Notes: generated by a model not told the origin, from the letters alone. A stretch of 64,000 nucleotides of DNA from Clostridiaceae bacterium (GCA_020832135.1 JAFIFG010000045.1:1-64000), one strand, 5' to 3'. Positions 1 to 8,886 are shown, counted from the first letter of the stretch. Translations and numbers: made by a program.

Positions 1-2
1 TA

Positions 3-512
3 ACAAAGCTTATGAATGAAACTAAGGCAAATGCTACATTGCTAGACAACAACACGACATACACAAAAGAAGTTCATAGCAAAAACATACTAGAGCAAGT
101 CATACACAAGGTAGACACTATATATAAAAGCGGGAAGAATCAATTAAGTCTTCAACTAACACCAGAAAATCTTGGGAAATTATCTATCAAATTGATTTCT
201 GAGAACAACGATATAAAGGCAAAAGTCTATGTAGAATCTCTACAGGTTAAGGAAGTAATAGAAAACAATTTGAATCAGTTAAGAGACTCTCTTAGGGAAA
301 AAGGCATCTATATAGGTAGCTTAGAGGTTTCGGTTGGTGGAGATGGAGAAGATTTTCAAAAAGATAGGCATTTAGCATCAAATCCCTTTAGAATTAAGTC
401 TAAAGGAAAGGAAACAGATATTAATAATAGCATAAGGGCTATAGAGAACATTACATCACAAGCAGTAACCAACCCTTATATGCTAAATAGTCAATTTGAC
501 AAACTAGTTTAA
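3..512 (+). CDS. fliK: Flagellar hook-length control protein FliK, C-terminal part (5' end outside window)
   Basis: FliK measures hook length and signals the export gate to change substrate. The reading frame is open to the left edge with no stop, so the ATG at 12 is probably internal and the gene is 5'-truncated. The visible ~167 residues carry the Flg_hook C-terminal domain: a stretch reading [17 protein letters not shown], followed by a helix-rich segment ending near SLEVSVGG. The last ~50 residues are polar and low in conservation, as is usual for FliK. The flgD Shine-Dalgarno begins at the stop codon, so fliK and flgD are co-transcribed. Position directly before flgD supports the call. 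Confidence 0.85.
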   Translation, partial: TKLMNETKANATLLDNNTTYTKEVHSKNILEQVIHKVDTIYKSGKNQLSLQLTPENLGKLSIKLISENNDIKAKVYVESLQVKEVIENNLNQLRDSLREKGIYIGSLEVSVGGDGEDFQKDRHLASNPFRIKSKGKETDINNSIRAIENITSQAVTNPYMLNSQFDKLV

Positions 513-523
513 GGAGGGATATT

Positions 524-943
524 TTGTATAATATTAATGGTGCAGCAGCAACCCAACAGTACAATAGCTATAACGTTCAAGGGGATAAGCGTGAAGGAAA
601 AATTTCTAATGACTTAGATAAAGATGCATTCTTAAAGTTATTGGTAACACAGCTTAAAAACCAAGATCCATTAAATCCTATGGAAGATAGAGAGTTTATA
701 GCACAAATGGCCCAATTTAGTTCTTTAGAACAAATGCAGAACTTAAATGATACTATGAAAAGAACAGAGGAATCAATAAATGAGCACATGAAAATGATGA
801 ACAATAATATGGTTGAAGGACATTGGATGATGTTGGATAAACTAGATAACCTCAACAATAATTTACAAGAAATAAAAAACCAACTACAGCCTGATAATAC
901 AGAAAGTGAAGAGGAAAACACTTCTACTGAAAATACAGAATAG
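524..943 (+). CDS. flgD: Flagellar hook capping / basal-body rod modification protein FlgD
   Basis: FlgD is the scaffold cap on which hook subunits polymerise. The 139-residue protein is the short Firmicutes form, with the conserved N-terminal block around residues 30-70 ([20 protein letters not shown], then [14 protein letters not shown]). The C-terminal part is a coiled-coil-like, acidic, low-complexity tail without the Ig-like capping domain of proteobacterial FlgD. The start is a TTG at 524 behind AAGGAGGGAT (511-520). It sits between fliK and flgE-cluster genes. Confidence 0.93.
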   Translation: MYNINGAAATQQYNSYNVQGDKREGKISNDLDKDAFLKLLVTQLKNQDPLNPMEDREFIAQMAQFSSLEQMQNLNDTMKRTEESINEHMKMMNNNMVEGHWMMLDKLDNLNNNLQEIKNQLQPDNTESEEENTSTENTE

Positions 944-954
944 GAGGTGTAAAT

Positions 955-1329
955 ATGCTTACTTATAAAATTAATAAAGAATCAACACCTGTTATGAATC
1001 AGCAACAGGTTATAAAAAATTCATCGGTTAAAGGAAATTTTAATCAAATACTTCAACAGCAGCTTGAAAAAAATAGCACATTAAAATTTTCTAAACATGC
1101 TACACAACGATTAGAAGACAGAAATATAAATTTAACAAGTGAAGAAATAAAGAAACTTAATAATGCTTTACTCACAGCAGAGAAGAAAGGTGTCAAAGAA
1201 ACGCTGATCCTTATGGAAAATAGAGCATTTATAGCAAATGTAAAAAACAAAACTGTGATTACAGCTGCTGTAGAAGAACAACTAAAGGATAATGTTTTTA
1301 CAAATATAGATGGTGCTGTGATTATATAA
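955..1329 (+). CDS. Flagellar operon protein of the TIGR02530 family
   Basis: Small conserved protein found between flgD and flgE in Firmicutes flagellar operons. Its biochemical role is not established. The 124 residues include the family core from about residue 40 (FSKHATQRLEDRNINLT) to residue 105, ending in a short hydrophobic tail. The GGAGGTG at 943-949 is 5 bases before the ATG. The family assignment rests on remembered motif similarity and on gene position. A hook-assembly role is inference. Confidence 0.8.
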   Translation: MLTYKINKESTPVMNQQQVIKNSSVKGNFNQILQQQLEKNSTLKFSKHATQRLEDRNINLTSEEIKKLNNALLTAEKKGVKETLILMENRAFIANVKNKTVITAAVEEQLKDNVFTNIDGAVII

Positions 1330-1351
1330 GCTGGACCACTATGGAGGCTTA

Positions 1352-1377
1352 ACACTTCTGACTGATAGAAGAAGTGT
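1352..1377 (+). other. Stem-loop in the flgE 5' leader
   Basis: ACACTTCT (1352-1359) and AGAAGTGT (1370-1377) form a perfect 8-bp stem with a 10-base loop. No T-run follows, so it is unlikely to be a terminator. It lies ~14 bases upstream of the flgE ribosome-binding site (AGGAGGT, 1391-1397) and could act as an mRNA-stabilising or processing element. Confidence 0.6.
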
Positions 1378-1404
1378 AGAAAAACAAATAGGAGGTTATG
1401 TAAA

Positions 1405-2820
1405 ATGATGCGTTCAATGTTTTCAGCTGTATCAGGACTCAGATCCCATCAGCTTAGAATGGATGCTATTGGTAACAATATCGCCAATGTTAATACAGTA
1501 GGATATAAAGGAACAAGGGTGACTTTTCAAGAAGTATTTAGTCAAACTATAAGTGGAGCAGGATCTCCGCAGGAAGGGAGAGGAGGAACTAATCCTCAAC
1601 AAGTAGGACTTGGCATGACTATTGCCTCTATGGACACCATCCACACTAGAGGTGCCATTGAAACTACAGATGTAAATACAGATCTTATGATAGATGGTAA
1701 TGGTTTCTTCATGGTTTCCGGAGATCCAAACTTTTTAGAGAGAAGCTATACTAGAGCTGGTATGTTTACAGAAGATGCAGTAGGCAATTTAGTTACACCT
1801 GATGGGCTAAAGGTTTTAGGCTATCAAGCAGATCATAACGGTGTCTTGGGTACCAACATAGAAGGTCTAAAAATACCAAAGGACGAGGCCTATCCAGCAG
1901 AAGTAACAAAAAATGTAAGAATGAGTGGAAATCTTAATAGTGAAACTAAGATAATGGATGAACTTGATCCTGCTCCTGGTGCAAGAGTAGCTGAAAATGC
2001 AGATGATGATGCGGTTTACTTAATGAGGAAAAGGGAGGTCAATGGTGAGCCCATAACTTATTATGAACTAAACTCCGAATATAAAGATGCAGTAGCTAGA
2101 GAAACCACTTTTGAAGTATACGATCCATTAGGAGGAATTCATGAAATCAAGCAAGTATTTATAAAAATTGAAGATCCTGCTGGCAATAGTCAATTTGCAG
2201 TGGAAACCTTTTATATAGAGCCAAATGGCAATATGATTCATGCAGGACCTGAAGATGTAAGTATAGAAAATGGTAATGATGTTACATTAGGATTTAATAC
2301 AGCTGGAGAGCTCACTGATGATACTAGAGCTATGAGACTATCTATCCCAGATAGATTAACAAATGGAGCTGGGGAATTTGAATTTGAAATAAATTATTCA
2401 AACCTAACTATGTTTGCCAATTCCTCATCTGTTTCTGCTAGGGAAGTGGATGGTTATAAGCAAGGCACTTTGGTGGATTTCACCATTGCAAATACTGGTG
2501 AAATTACAGGGTATTTTGATAATGGTCAGATGAGGGTACTAGGACAAGTTGCGCTAGCTAATTTCTCTAATCCAGCCGGATTGGAAAAAACAGGATCTAA
2601 TTTATATAGAGCTAGCAACAACTCTGGAAGAGCGGTTGTTGGCACTCCAGGTAAAGATGGACTAGGGGTAATTAGGGCAGGTTCTTTAGAAATGTCTAAT
2701 GTTGATTTGTCAAGAGAATTTAGCAATATGATTACTACTCAAAGAGGTTTCCAAGCTAACTCTAGAGTTATCACTACTAGTGATGAAATGATTCAAGAAG
2801 TAGTAAATATGAAAAGATAA
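1405..2820 (+). CDS. flgE: Flagellar hook protein FlgE
   Basis: FlgE polymerises into the universal-joint hook outside the cell and is exported by the flagellar type III apparatus. The 471 residues show the rod/hook N-terminal motif (AVSGLRSHQLRMDAIGNNIA, residues 8-27, then NVNTVGYKG). A variable middle (FlgE D2-type) follows, then the C-terminal rod domain (about 425-471, SREFSNMITTQRGFQANSR). AGGAGGTT precedes ATG 1405; ATG 1408 is an alternative start. A stem-loop lies on each side of the gene, which may set its mRNA level apart from the rest of the operon. Confidence 0.97.
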   Translation: MMRSMFSAVSGLRSHQLRMDAIGNNIANVNTVGYKGTRVTFQEVFSQTISGAGSPQEGRGGTNPQQVGLGMTIASMDTIHTRGAIETTDVNTDLMIDGNGFFMVSGDPNFLERSYTRAGMFTEDAVGNLVTPDGLKVLGYQADHNGVLGTNIEGLKIPKDEAYPAEVTKNVRMSGNLNSETKIMDELDPAPGARVAENADDDAVYLMRKREVNGEPITYYELNSEYKDAVARETTFEVYDPLGGIHEIKQVFIKIEDPAGNSQFAVETFYIEPNGNMIHAGPEDVSIENGNDVTLGFNTAGELTDDTRAMRLSIPDRLTNGAGEFEFEINYSNLTMFANSSSVSAREVDGYKQGTLVDFTIANTGEITGYFDNGQMRVLGQVALANFSNPAGLEKTGSNLYRASNNSGRAVVGTPGKDGLGVIRAGSLEMSNVDLSREFSNMITTQRGFQANSRVITTSDEMIQEVVNMKR

Positions 2821-2825
2821 TTGTC

Positions 2826-2864
2826 TTATCCAGTAGTAGAGATCTTTCTTCTACTACTGGATAA
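2826..2864 (+). other. Perfect 15-bp inverted repeat after flgE
   Basis: TTATCCAGTAGTAGA (2826-2840) and its exact complement TCTACTACTGGATAA (2850-2864) enclose a 9-base loop, 5 bases after the flgE stop codon. The following bases are AAACAAAC, not a T-run, so this is not a canonical intrinsic terminator. The next gene (flbD) starts only 34 bases later. It could protect the flgE 3' end from exonucleases or act as a partial terminator. Confidence 0.7.
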
Positions 2865-2897
2865 AACAAACTTCAACTTTATAAAAGGATAGAGAAC

Positions 2898-3098
2898 ATG
2901 ATTAAGTTAAAAAGGTTAAATGATAGTGACATTACTATTAATAGTGATTTGATAGAGATTATAGAGGAAACTCCAGATACAGTCATTACCTTAAGTAGTG
3001 GTCACAAGCTAGTAGTTAAAGAAACTGTGGATGATATTATAGATAAGGTGATTGTCTATAAAAGAAAAATTTATAATGCTTACCTTCAAAATGAGTGA
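2898..3098 (+). CDS. flbD: FlbD/SwrD-family flagellar protein
   Basis: 66-residue protein of the FlbD family (SwrD in Bacillus, needed for full flagellar motor power). The core MIKLKRLNDSDITINSDLIE, a predicted beta-rich fold, is followed by LSSGHKLVVKE and a helical tail. AAAGGATAGAGA precedes ATG 2898. It sits directly upstream of motA, the usual position, which suggests a link to stator function. Confidence 0.88.
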   Translation: MIKLKRLNDSDITINSDLIEIIEETPDTVITLSSGHKLVVKETVDDIIDKVIVYKRKIYNAYLQNE

Positions 3099-3123
3099 TG
3101 GGCAAAAGAAAAGAGGTGTACAC

Positions 3124-3918
3124 TTGGATATAGCAACTATTATAGGAATAGTAGTAGGTTTAATATTTGTTTTTTCAGGAATTGTTGTTAGTGGAGAAGT
3201 GCTAATGTATTTAAACTTGCCTTCTATCTTAATTGTATTAGGAGGAACTATATCAGCAACCTTCGTTGCCTATCCTCTAGTCAAGGTTTTGGAAGCTTTT
3301 AAAATTGCTTCCAAAGCTTTTGCAAATAAAGAGGGTAAGGCAGGTGATATTATTGCTAGCATAATAGGACTTGCCAACACCGCTAGAAAAGAAGGGTTAT
3401 TGGCTTTAGAAGAAGCGGCAGATGGAGTTGAGGATGAATTTTTGCAAAAAGGTGTTATGTTAATTGTAGATGGCACTGATCCTGAATTGGTAAGAAATTT
3501 GTTGGAAACTGAATTAGCTTTTGCAGAGGAAAGACATAAAGACGGGCAAGGAATTTTTGAAGCTATGGGTGCTTATTCTCCTGCCTTCGGTATGATAGGT
3601 ACCTTGATAGGGTTAATTAATATGTTAAGAACTTTAGATGACCCTGCAACTATAGGACCTAGTATGGCAGTTGCACTAATCACTACTTTTTATGGAACTT
3701 TAATGGCAAACTTAATTTTTCTTCCACTAGCTAATAAATTAAAACTTCGTAGTAGAGAAGAAATATCTAGAAAAGAAATAATGGTGGAGGGGTTACTGTC
3801 TATACAGGCTGGTGAAAACCCAAGAATTATAGAAGAAAAGCTGAAGGCTTTCTTACCACCAAAAGTACGAAAAGAATTACAGGAAAATCAAGAAAGTGAG
3901 GAAGGTGTTGAAGCTTAA
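3124..3918 (+). CDS. motA: Flagellar motor stator protein MotA
   Basis: Membrane subunit of the ion-driven stator. I place the start at TTG 3124 because AGAGGTG (3112-3118) lies 5 bases upstream. The longer frame from 3052 or the ATG at 3091 would overlap flbD and has no ribosome-binding site. The resulting 264 residues begin with LDIATIIGIVVG and contain four hydrophobic segments: two near the N-terminus, and two flanking a conserved stretch (GAYSPAFGMIGTLIGLINML). A charged cytoplasmic region lies between the pairs. The stop overlaps the motB start by one base. Confidence 0.95.
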   Translation: MDIATIIGIVVGLIFVFSGIVVSGEVLMYLNLPSILIVLGGTISATFVAYPLVKVLEAFKIASKAFANKEGKAGDIIASIIGLANTARKEGLLALEEAADGVEDEFLQKGVMLIVDGTDPELVRNLLETELAFAEERHKDGQGIFEAMGAYSPAFGMIGTLIGLINMLRTLDDPATIGPSMAVALITTFYGTLMANLIFLPLANKLKLRSREEISRKEIMVEGLLSIQAGENPRIIEEKLKAFLPPKVRKELQENQESEEGVEA

Positions 3919-4667
3919 TGGCACGTAGAAGGCCGAAGGAGGATAATACACAAAATGGTGCACCTGCATGGATGGCAACTTATGGGGACATGGTTACATT
4001 ACTACTTGCTTTTTTTGTTTTATTATTTGCATTTTCAGAAGTGGATGCTCAAAAATTCGAAGCTATTATACAGTCTTTTCAAGGATCACTGGGAGTTCTT
4101 GACTCGGGTAAGACAATCGAACCCAGCGAATATATCACCAGTGCCTTAACAGACGAATTGACTATGAGGCAAATCGAAGAATTGGAAGATTTTAGGAAGT
4201 TAGAAGAAAGGTTACAGCAACTCCTAGATGAGAAAAATCTTGATGCTGATGTATTAGTGACACTAGAAACTAGAGGATTAGTCTTAAGATTTCAAGATAA
4301 TGTACTGTTCGATTCTGGGCGAGCCGAACTCAAAGAAACTTCTTTGGAAATTCTTGTGCCCTTATCAGAGTTTTTAAAAGAACCAGAATTTGAAAATAAA
4401 TTTGTTAGGGTGGAAGGCCATACAGACACAGATCCCCTAAGACTTGGAGCTAGATATGAAACTAACTGGGAATTATCAGTAGCTCGTGCTGCAAATGTTG
4501 TAAGATTTCTAATAGAAGAAATTGATCTTGAACCTGAGCGATTCTCAGCATCAGGCTATGGAGAGTACCACCCAGTGGCACCTAATGATACTAGAGAAAA
4601 TAAGGCGAAAAATAGACGGGTGGATATTGTGATTTTAAAATCTGAATTAGTTGCATCTACACTCTAA
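3918..4667 (+). CDS. motB: Flagellar motor stator protein MotB
   Basis: Partner of MotA that anchors the stator to peptidoglycan and carries the ion-conducting aspartate. The N-terminus PAWMATYGDMVTLLLAFFVL holds that residue at D24 inside the single membrane helix. The C-terminal OmpA-like peptidoglycan-binding domain spans about residues 115-245 (VEGHTDTDPL, then NRRVDIVI). The segment after the helix (FAFSEVDAQKF) resembles sodium-type PomB, but ion choice cannot be decided by eye. The ATG overlaps the motA stop, so the two are translationally coupled. Length (249 aa) is normal. Confidence 0.96.
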   Translation: MARRRPKEDNTQNGAPAWMATYGDMVTLLLAFFVLLFAFSEVDAQKFEAIIQSFQGSLGVLDSGKTIEPSEYITSALTDELTMRQIEELEDFRKLEERLQQLLDEKNLDADVLVTLETRGLVLRFQDNVLFDSGRAELKETSLEILVPLSEFLKEPEFENKFVRVEGHTDTDPLRLGARYETNWELSVARAANVVRFLIEEIDLEPERFSASGYGEYHPVAPNDTRENKAKNRRVDIVILKSELVASTL

Positions 4668-4695
4668 GCTATAGATCAAATTGGAGGAAAGTAAC

Positions 4696-5112
4696 ATGGA
4701 TATTAAAAAAGTAATTTTGTATGTTGTCTTAGGTGTTTTATTATCAGGAATATTTTTTGGAACAATAGCATATTTTGCTTTTTTTAGAACACCGAATGAG
4801 ATTAGTAATCAAGTTGAAACCTATGAATTTAATATAGGAAGCTTCTCTACTAATTTGAGTCATCAACGAAGTTTTTTCAAAGGAGAAATAATAATTGAAA
4901 CCACCAACAGAAGATTATTAAAAGTGCTTGAAGAAAAAAATGCAGAGTTGAGAGACCAAATAATTAAGACTCTTATTGGCAAAAATCCAGAGGACATATT
5001 GAAACCCGAAGGACAACAACAATTAAGAGAAGAGTTAACACAAGTTATATCTAAAGTAGTGGATTCCCATGAAATTACGAATATTTACTTTATTGACTAT
5101 ATTGTACAATAG
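4696..5112 (+). CDS. fliL: Flagellar basal-body-associated protein FliL
   Basis: Single-pass membrane protein that surrounds and supports the stator. I start at ATG 4696, 8 bases after GGAGG (4683-4687), giving 138 residues. The upstream in-frame TTG at 4681 overlaps the ribosome-binding site itself. Residues 5-27 form one membrane helix (VILYVVLGVLLSGIFFGTIA). The rest is the periplasmic-side FliL domain, ending NIYFIDYIVQ. It lies between motB and fliM. Confidence 0.92.
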   Translation: MDIKKVILYVVLGVLLSGIFFGTIAYFAFFRTPNEISNQVETYEFNIGSFSTNLSHQRSFFKGEIIIETTNRRLLKVLEEKNAELRDQIIKTLIGKNPEDILKPEGQQQLREELTQVISKVVDSHEITNIYFIDYIVQ

Positions 5113-5124
5113 GAGGTGACATTA

Positions 5125-6120
5125 TTGTCTGATGTTTTATCTCAAAATGAAATTGATGCTCTGCTTCAAGCTCTAAGTACTGGAGAGGTAGATGTAGAAG
5201 AAATTAAAGAGGAAAAACAAGAAAAGAAAGTAAAACCATATGATTTTAAAAGTCCAAAGAAACTTGCAAAAGATCAATTGAGGACATTACAAATCATTCA
5301 TGATAATTTCTCAAGAACATTAAACACATTCTTATCTGGTTATTTAAGAAGCTATGTGCAGGCGGAGGTTTCATCGGTAGAGGAATTATCATATTACGAA
5401 TTTAGCAACTCTATTGCTAACCCTGCAGTATTATCTATTATTAATTTTCATCCTCTTACTGGGCAGATAATTATAGACTTATCACCTTCTATTGCTTTCA
5501 CTCTCATTGATAGGATATTAGGTGGAAGTGGCAAAAACTTTGAAGAATCTAGAACATTTACTGAAATTGAAACTACATTAATTAAAAAATTCATGAGACA
5601 AATAGTAAATTTGATGATTGATCCTTGGGAAAATGTAATTGAACTAGAACCTTCTTTAGATAAAATTGAAACCAATTCACAGTTTGCTCAAATCGTTTCT
5701 CCAAACGAAACCGTAGCTCTTGTCACTTTAAATTTAAAGATAGGTGATGTTGAGGGACTGATGAATATATGTATACCTCATATTGTAATCGAACCTATTT
5801 TAGCTAAATTGAGTACAAAGTTTTGGTTTTCAAGCATAAGCAAAACGGTTACGGAGACAGATAAGAAAAATCTAAAGGGGCGTGTAGAGAAAAGCAAGAT
5901 AGATATAAGAGCTCAGCTGGGATCTACCTATATAACAGTTAAAGACTTTTTAGAACTACAGACTGGAGATGTGATTGTATTAGATAATTCAGCCCATGGT
6001 GAATTAGAAATACTAGTGGGAAATAAACGAAAGCACTTTGGAGTCCCTGGAACAGCTAAAAATAAGCTAGCAGTAAAAGTGACGAAAATCGACAAGGAAG
6101 GGGATGAGCTAGATGAGTGA
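5125..6120 (+). CDS. fliM: Flagellar motor switch protein FliM
   Basis: Switch-complex protein that binds phosphorylated CheY and sets rotation direction. AGGAGGTG (5111-5118) places the start at TTG 5125, giving 331 residues. The GTG at 5116 lies inside the Shine-Dalgarno. The N-terminus (DVLSQNEIDALLQALS) is the CheY-P-binding peptide. A middle CheC-like domain follows, and the C-terminal SpoA domain (about 255-325) interacts with FliY/FliN. The end overlaps fliY by 8 bases. Confidence 0.96.
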   Translation: MSDVLSQNEIDALLQALSTGEVDVEEIKEEKQEKKVKPYDFKSPKKLAKDQLRTLQIIHDNFSRTLNTFLSGYLRSYVQAEVSSVEELSYYEFSNSIANPAVLSIINFHPLTGQIIIDLSPSIAFTLIDRILGGSGKNFEESRTFTEIETTLIKKFMRQIVNLMIDPWENVIELEPSLDKIETNSQFAQIVSPNETVALVTLNLKIGDVEGLMNICIPHIVIEPILAKLSTKFWFSSISKTVTETDKKNLKGRVEKSKIDIRAQLGSTYITVKDFLELQTGDVIVLDNSAHGELEILVGNKRKHFGVPGTAKNKLAVKVTKIDKEGDELDE

Positions 6121-7237
6121 TATGCTCTCTCAAGAAGAAATAGATGCATTGCTTAGCGGAAGCAATACTTCGGATAATAATACTGCAAATGAATCGGTTG
6201 AATTTGCCGAAGTAGAAAAAGATGCTATAGGTGAAATTGGAAACATCAGTATGGGTACTGCTGCAACAACCTTATCTACTTTATTGGGTAATAAAGTCAC
6301 TATAACAACACCACGAGTGTCGCTAGTAACCATGCAACAATTAGAAGATGATTACCCCGTTCCATTTGTTGCATCAGAGGTTAGATATAAAGAAGGTATA
6401 GAAGGCATGAACCTATTGATAATTAAAGTGGATGATGTAAAAATCATTACGGATTTAATGATGGGGGGGAGCGGTGTAGTAACAGAAGATCCTTTGTCAG
6501 AGTTACATCTAAGTGCGGTAGCAGAAGCCATGAATCAAATGGTAGGATCAGCATCCACGTCTTTATCAGAAATGTTTTCTAAAAAGATTGACATTCATCC
6601 ACCAAAGGTCTTTGAATTAAATCTGCAGTCTGGTAAAAGCTATGACGATATTTTTTCTGATGATAAAGAACAGTTAGTCAGAATAGCTTTTAGGATGGAA
6701 ATCGAAGGGTTAATAGATAGTGAAATTATGCAATTAATTCCTATTGACTTTGCTAAAGAAATGATAGATATATTAATGCCTAGAGAGACTATACCAGAAG
6801 AAGCTATAGAAAGTCCAACACAGGAAATATTCCCACAGTCACAGGATCTTGTAGATGATGACTTTTATAGTAGAAATGAACCTTCAACTACAAGGGAGGA
6901 AAAATTAAAGAGACCTCAAAAAATCAATGCACAACCTGTGCAATTTCAGTCATTTGATGCACCTTCATCTAAAGGAACACCTGAAAATATTGCTTTGATT
7001 CAAGATGTGCCATTAAAAGTTACGGTAGAGTTGGGAAGAACACAGAAAAAGATTAGTGATGTTTTAGAGTTTGGACCAGGAACAATTATAGAATTGGATA
7101 AATTAGTTGGAGAGCCTTTAGACATTTTAGTAAATGGACAATATGTAGCCAAAGGAGAAGTTGTAGTTATAGATGAAAACTATGGCATAAGGGTTACAGA
7201 TATTGTAAATCCACACAAACGCATTAATAAAATTTAA
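6113..7237 (+). CDS. fliY: Flagellar motor switch phosphatase FliY (CheC-type plus FliN domain)
   Basis: FliY replaces FliN in many Firmicutes: it is a C-ring component that also dephosphorylates CheY-P. The 374 residues start with a FliM-like peptide (MLSQEEIDALLSG). Next comes a CheC-like phosphatase domain with ExxN signatures at E41/N44 (EIGNISMG) and in AEAMNQMVG. A low-complexity linker (about 225-290) follows, then a C-terminal FliN/SpoA domain (about 295-370). The ATG overlaps the end of fliM. Both active-site signatures look intact. Confidence 0.95.
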   Translation: MSDMLSQEEIDALLSGSNTSDNNTANESVEFAEVEKDAIGEIGNISMGTAATTLSTLLGNKVTITTPRVSLVTMQQLEDDYPVPFVASEVRYKEGIEGMNLLIIKVDDVKIITDLMMGGSGVVTEDPLSELHLSAVAEAMNQMVGSASTSLSEMFSKKIDIHPPKVFELNLQSGKSYDDIFSDDKEQLVRIAFRMEIEGLIDSEIMQLIPIDFAKEMIDILMPRETIPEEAIESPTQEIFPQSQDLVDDDFYSRNEPSTTREEKLKRPQKINAQPVQFQSFDAPSSKGTPENIALIQDVPLKVTVELGRTQKKISDVLEFGPGTIIELDKLVGEPLDILVNGQYVAKGEVVVIDENYGIRVTDIVNPHKRINKI

Positions 7238-7241
7238 GGGG

Positions 7242-7267
7242 TTACATAATTCGACATTATTATGTAA
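7242..7267 (+). other. AT-rich stem-loop between fliY and cheY
   Basis: TTACATAAT (7242-7250) and ATTATGTAA (7259-7267) form a perfect 9-bp stem with an 8-base loop, just after the fliY stop. No T-run follows, and cheY starts ~65 bases later. It is probably an mRNA structural element rather than a terminator. Confidence 0.45.
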
Positions 7268-7333
7268 TATAAGAGTAGGTTAAGAATTTCATATGAAAAA
7301 TACAATGAGAGATTATGAAGGAGGAAAAATAGC

Positions 7334-7696
7334 ATGTCTAATAAAATTTTAATAGTTGATGATGCAGCATTTATGAGGATGATGGTTAAGGATGTATTAA
7401 CTAAAAATGGCTTTGAAGTGATTGGGGAGGCAGAAAATGGGGCTAAAGCAGTTGATAAATATAAAGAACTGAAGCCGGAACTTACCATTATGGATATAAC
7501 CATGCCGGAAATGGATGGTATTGAGGCTGTTAAAGAAATTAAAAAAATAGATGCTGACGCTAAGGTTATTATGTGTTCAGCTATGGGGCAGCAAGCAATG
7601 GTAATAGAAGCTATACAAGCAGGGGCTAAAGATTTCATTGTAAAGCCATTTCAAGCAGAGCGTGTTATTGAAGCCGTTAAAAAAGCACTAGGATAA
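7334..7696 (+). CDS. cheY: Chemotaxis response regulator CheY
   Basis: Single-domain receiver that carries the chemotaxis signal from CheA to FliM. The 120 residues have the acidic pair D9-D10, the phosphoacceptor D54 (TIMDITMP), a conserved Ser/Thr strand end (VIMCSAMGQ) and the lysine in DFIVKPF near residue 104. AAGGAGGAAAAA precedes ATG 7334. It sits between the switch gene fliY and the export gene fliO, as in Bacillus. Confidence 0.96.
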   Translation: MSNKILIVDDAAFMRMMVKDVLTKNGFEVIGEAENGAKAVDKYKELKPELTIMDITMPEMDGIEAVKEIKKIDADAKVIMCSAMGQQAMVIEAIQAGAKDFIVKPFQAERVIEAVKKALG

Positions 7697-7713
7697 GTGA
7701 GTTAGGGGTATTC

Positions 7714-8100
7714 ATGTTGGAAAACATTTATAAAATTTTCTTTATTATTTTTATCACTGTTTTAGTAATAGCTATGGCATACTATGCTACTGTGCTTATC
7801 GGTAAAAAGTCAAGTGTCTATTTTCAAGGTAGATGTGTCAGAGTACTGGAACGTACTGTCATATCTCCAAACTTTAGTATTATAGCTGTTCAAACAATTG
7901 ACAAAGTGTATATTATTGCTTTGCAAAATAAAAATATGATACTCTTGGATACGGTAGAAAGTATGAGATGGCAAGAATATAAAAGCTCACAGAAGGCAGA
8001 AATTAATAATAAAGGTATGATTAACGAACTGATGACATTATCTAGTAAAATTACAAGTAATAAAAAAGGTGATGAAGATAGCGATCATGATAATACATAG
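7714..8100 (+). CDS. fliO: Flagellar biosynthesis protein FliO (FliO/FliZ family)
   Basis: Assembly factor for the FliP core of the export gate. The 128 residues have one N-terminal membrane helix (about 5-28) and the FliO family core (GRCVRVLERTVISPNFSII, about 42-60). A polar tail follows. GTTAGGGG lies before ATG 7714. It overlaps the chosen fliP start by 14 bases. This is a fast-diverging family, so position between cheY and fliP carries much of the weight. Confidence 0.85.
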   Translation: MLENIYKIFFIIFITVLVIAMAYYATVLIGKKSSVYFQGRCVRVLERTVISPNFSIIAVQTIDKVYIIALQNKNMILLDTVESMRWQEYKSSQKAEINNKGMINELMTLSSKITSNKKGDEDSDHDNT

Positions 8101-8872
8101 AATACTAAAACATAAGAAAAAGTTCATACTTGTAGTATTTGCCATAGTCATGTTTTATGCTATCAACATTCCAAATACTTATGCACAACCTAATTTACCA
8201 ATTCCCAGCATAGGACTGAATATTGGAGAAGCTGAAGAACCTCAAGAAGTGGCTACGTCTTTACAGATTCTAGTACTTTTAACTATACTATCATTAGCTC
8301 CTGCTATTTTAATTATGATGACAAGTTTTACTAGAATCATTATCGTGTTATCTTTCTTAAGAAATGCGATTGCCACTCAACAGACACCCCCTACACAGGT
8401 ATTAGTAGGATTAGCATTATTTTTAACCTTTTTCACCATGAGTCCTATTCTATCTGATGTAAATGAAAATGCATTACAACCATATTTACAGGAAGAAATC
8501 ACTCAAGAAGAGGCTATAGCTTTAGGGATGGATCCTATTAGAGAGTTTATGCTTAGACAAACTAGAGAAAAGGACTTAGATTTATTTATTGAAGCATCTA
8601 ATACAGTAGGGGCAGTGGAAGTAAATGAAGTATCCAATACTATACTCATCCCTGCTTTTATTATAAGTGAGTTAAAAACCGCATTTCAAATGGGTTTTAT
8701 ACTATTTATACCTTTTATTGTAATAGATATGGTGGTGGCAAGCACATTGATGTCTATGGGTATGATGATGCTACCTCCTGCAATGATATCCTTACCATTT
8801 AAGTTATTGTTGTTTATTATGGTAGATGGATGGAATATATTAATTCAATCCTTATTGACGAGTTTCAGATAG
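8087..8872 (+). CDS. fliP: Flagellar export gate protein FliP
   Basis: Core pore-forming subunit of the flagellar type III export gate. I favour ATG 8087, giving 261 residues starting MIIHRILKHKKKFILVV, a clear cleavable signal sequence ending near NTYA. AAGGTGATG (8066-8074) lies upstream at a rather long distance, so GTG 8069 and ATG 8072 remain possible. The family signature region ILIMMTSFTRIIIVLSFLR is followed by the conserved TPPTQVLVGLALFLTFF. Four membrane segments are visible in all. Confidence 0.95.
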   Translation: MIIHRILKHKKKFILVVFAIVMFYAINIPNTYAQPNLPIPSIGLNIGEAEEPQEVATSLQILVLLTILSLAPAILIMMTSFTRIIIVLSFLRNAIATQQTPPTQVLVGLALFLTFFTMSPILSDVNENALQPYLQEEITQEEAIALGMDPIREFMLRQTREKDLDLFIEASNTVGAVEVNEVSNTILIPAFIISELKTAFQMGFILFIPFIVIDMVVASTLMSMGMMMLPPAMISLPFKLLLFIMVDGWNILIQSLLTSFR

Positions 8873-8886
8873 GTAGAGGTGATTAT

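Noticed and set aside
3955-4149. 64-codon + strand frame inside motB
   Set aside because: It lies wholly inside the well-supported motB frame, is out of register and has no ribosome-binding site.
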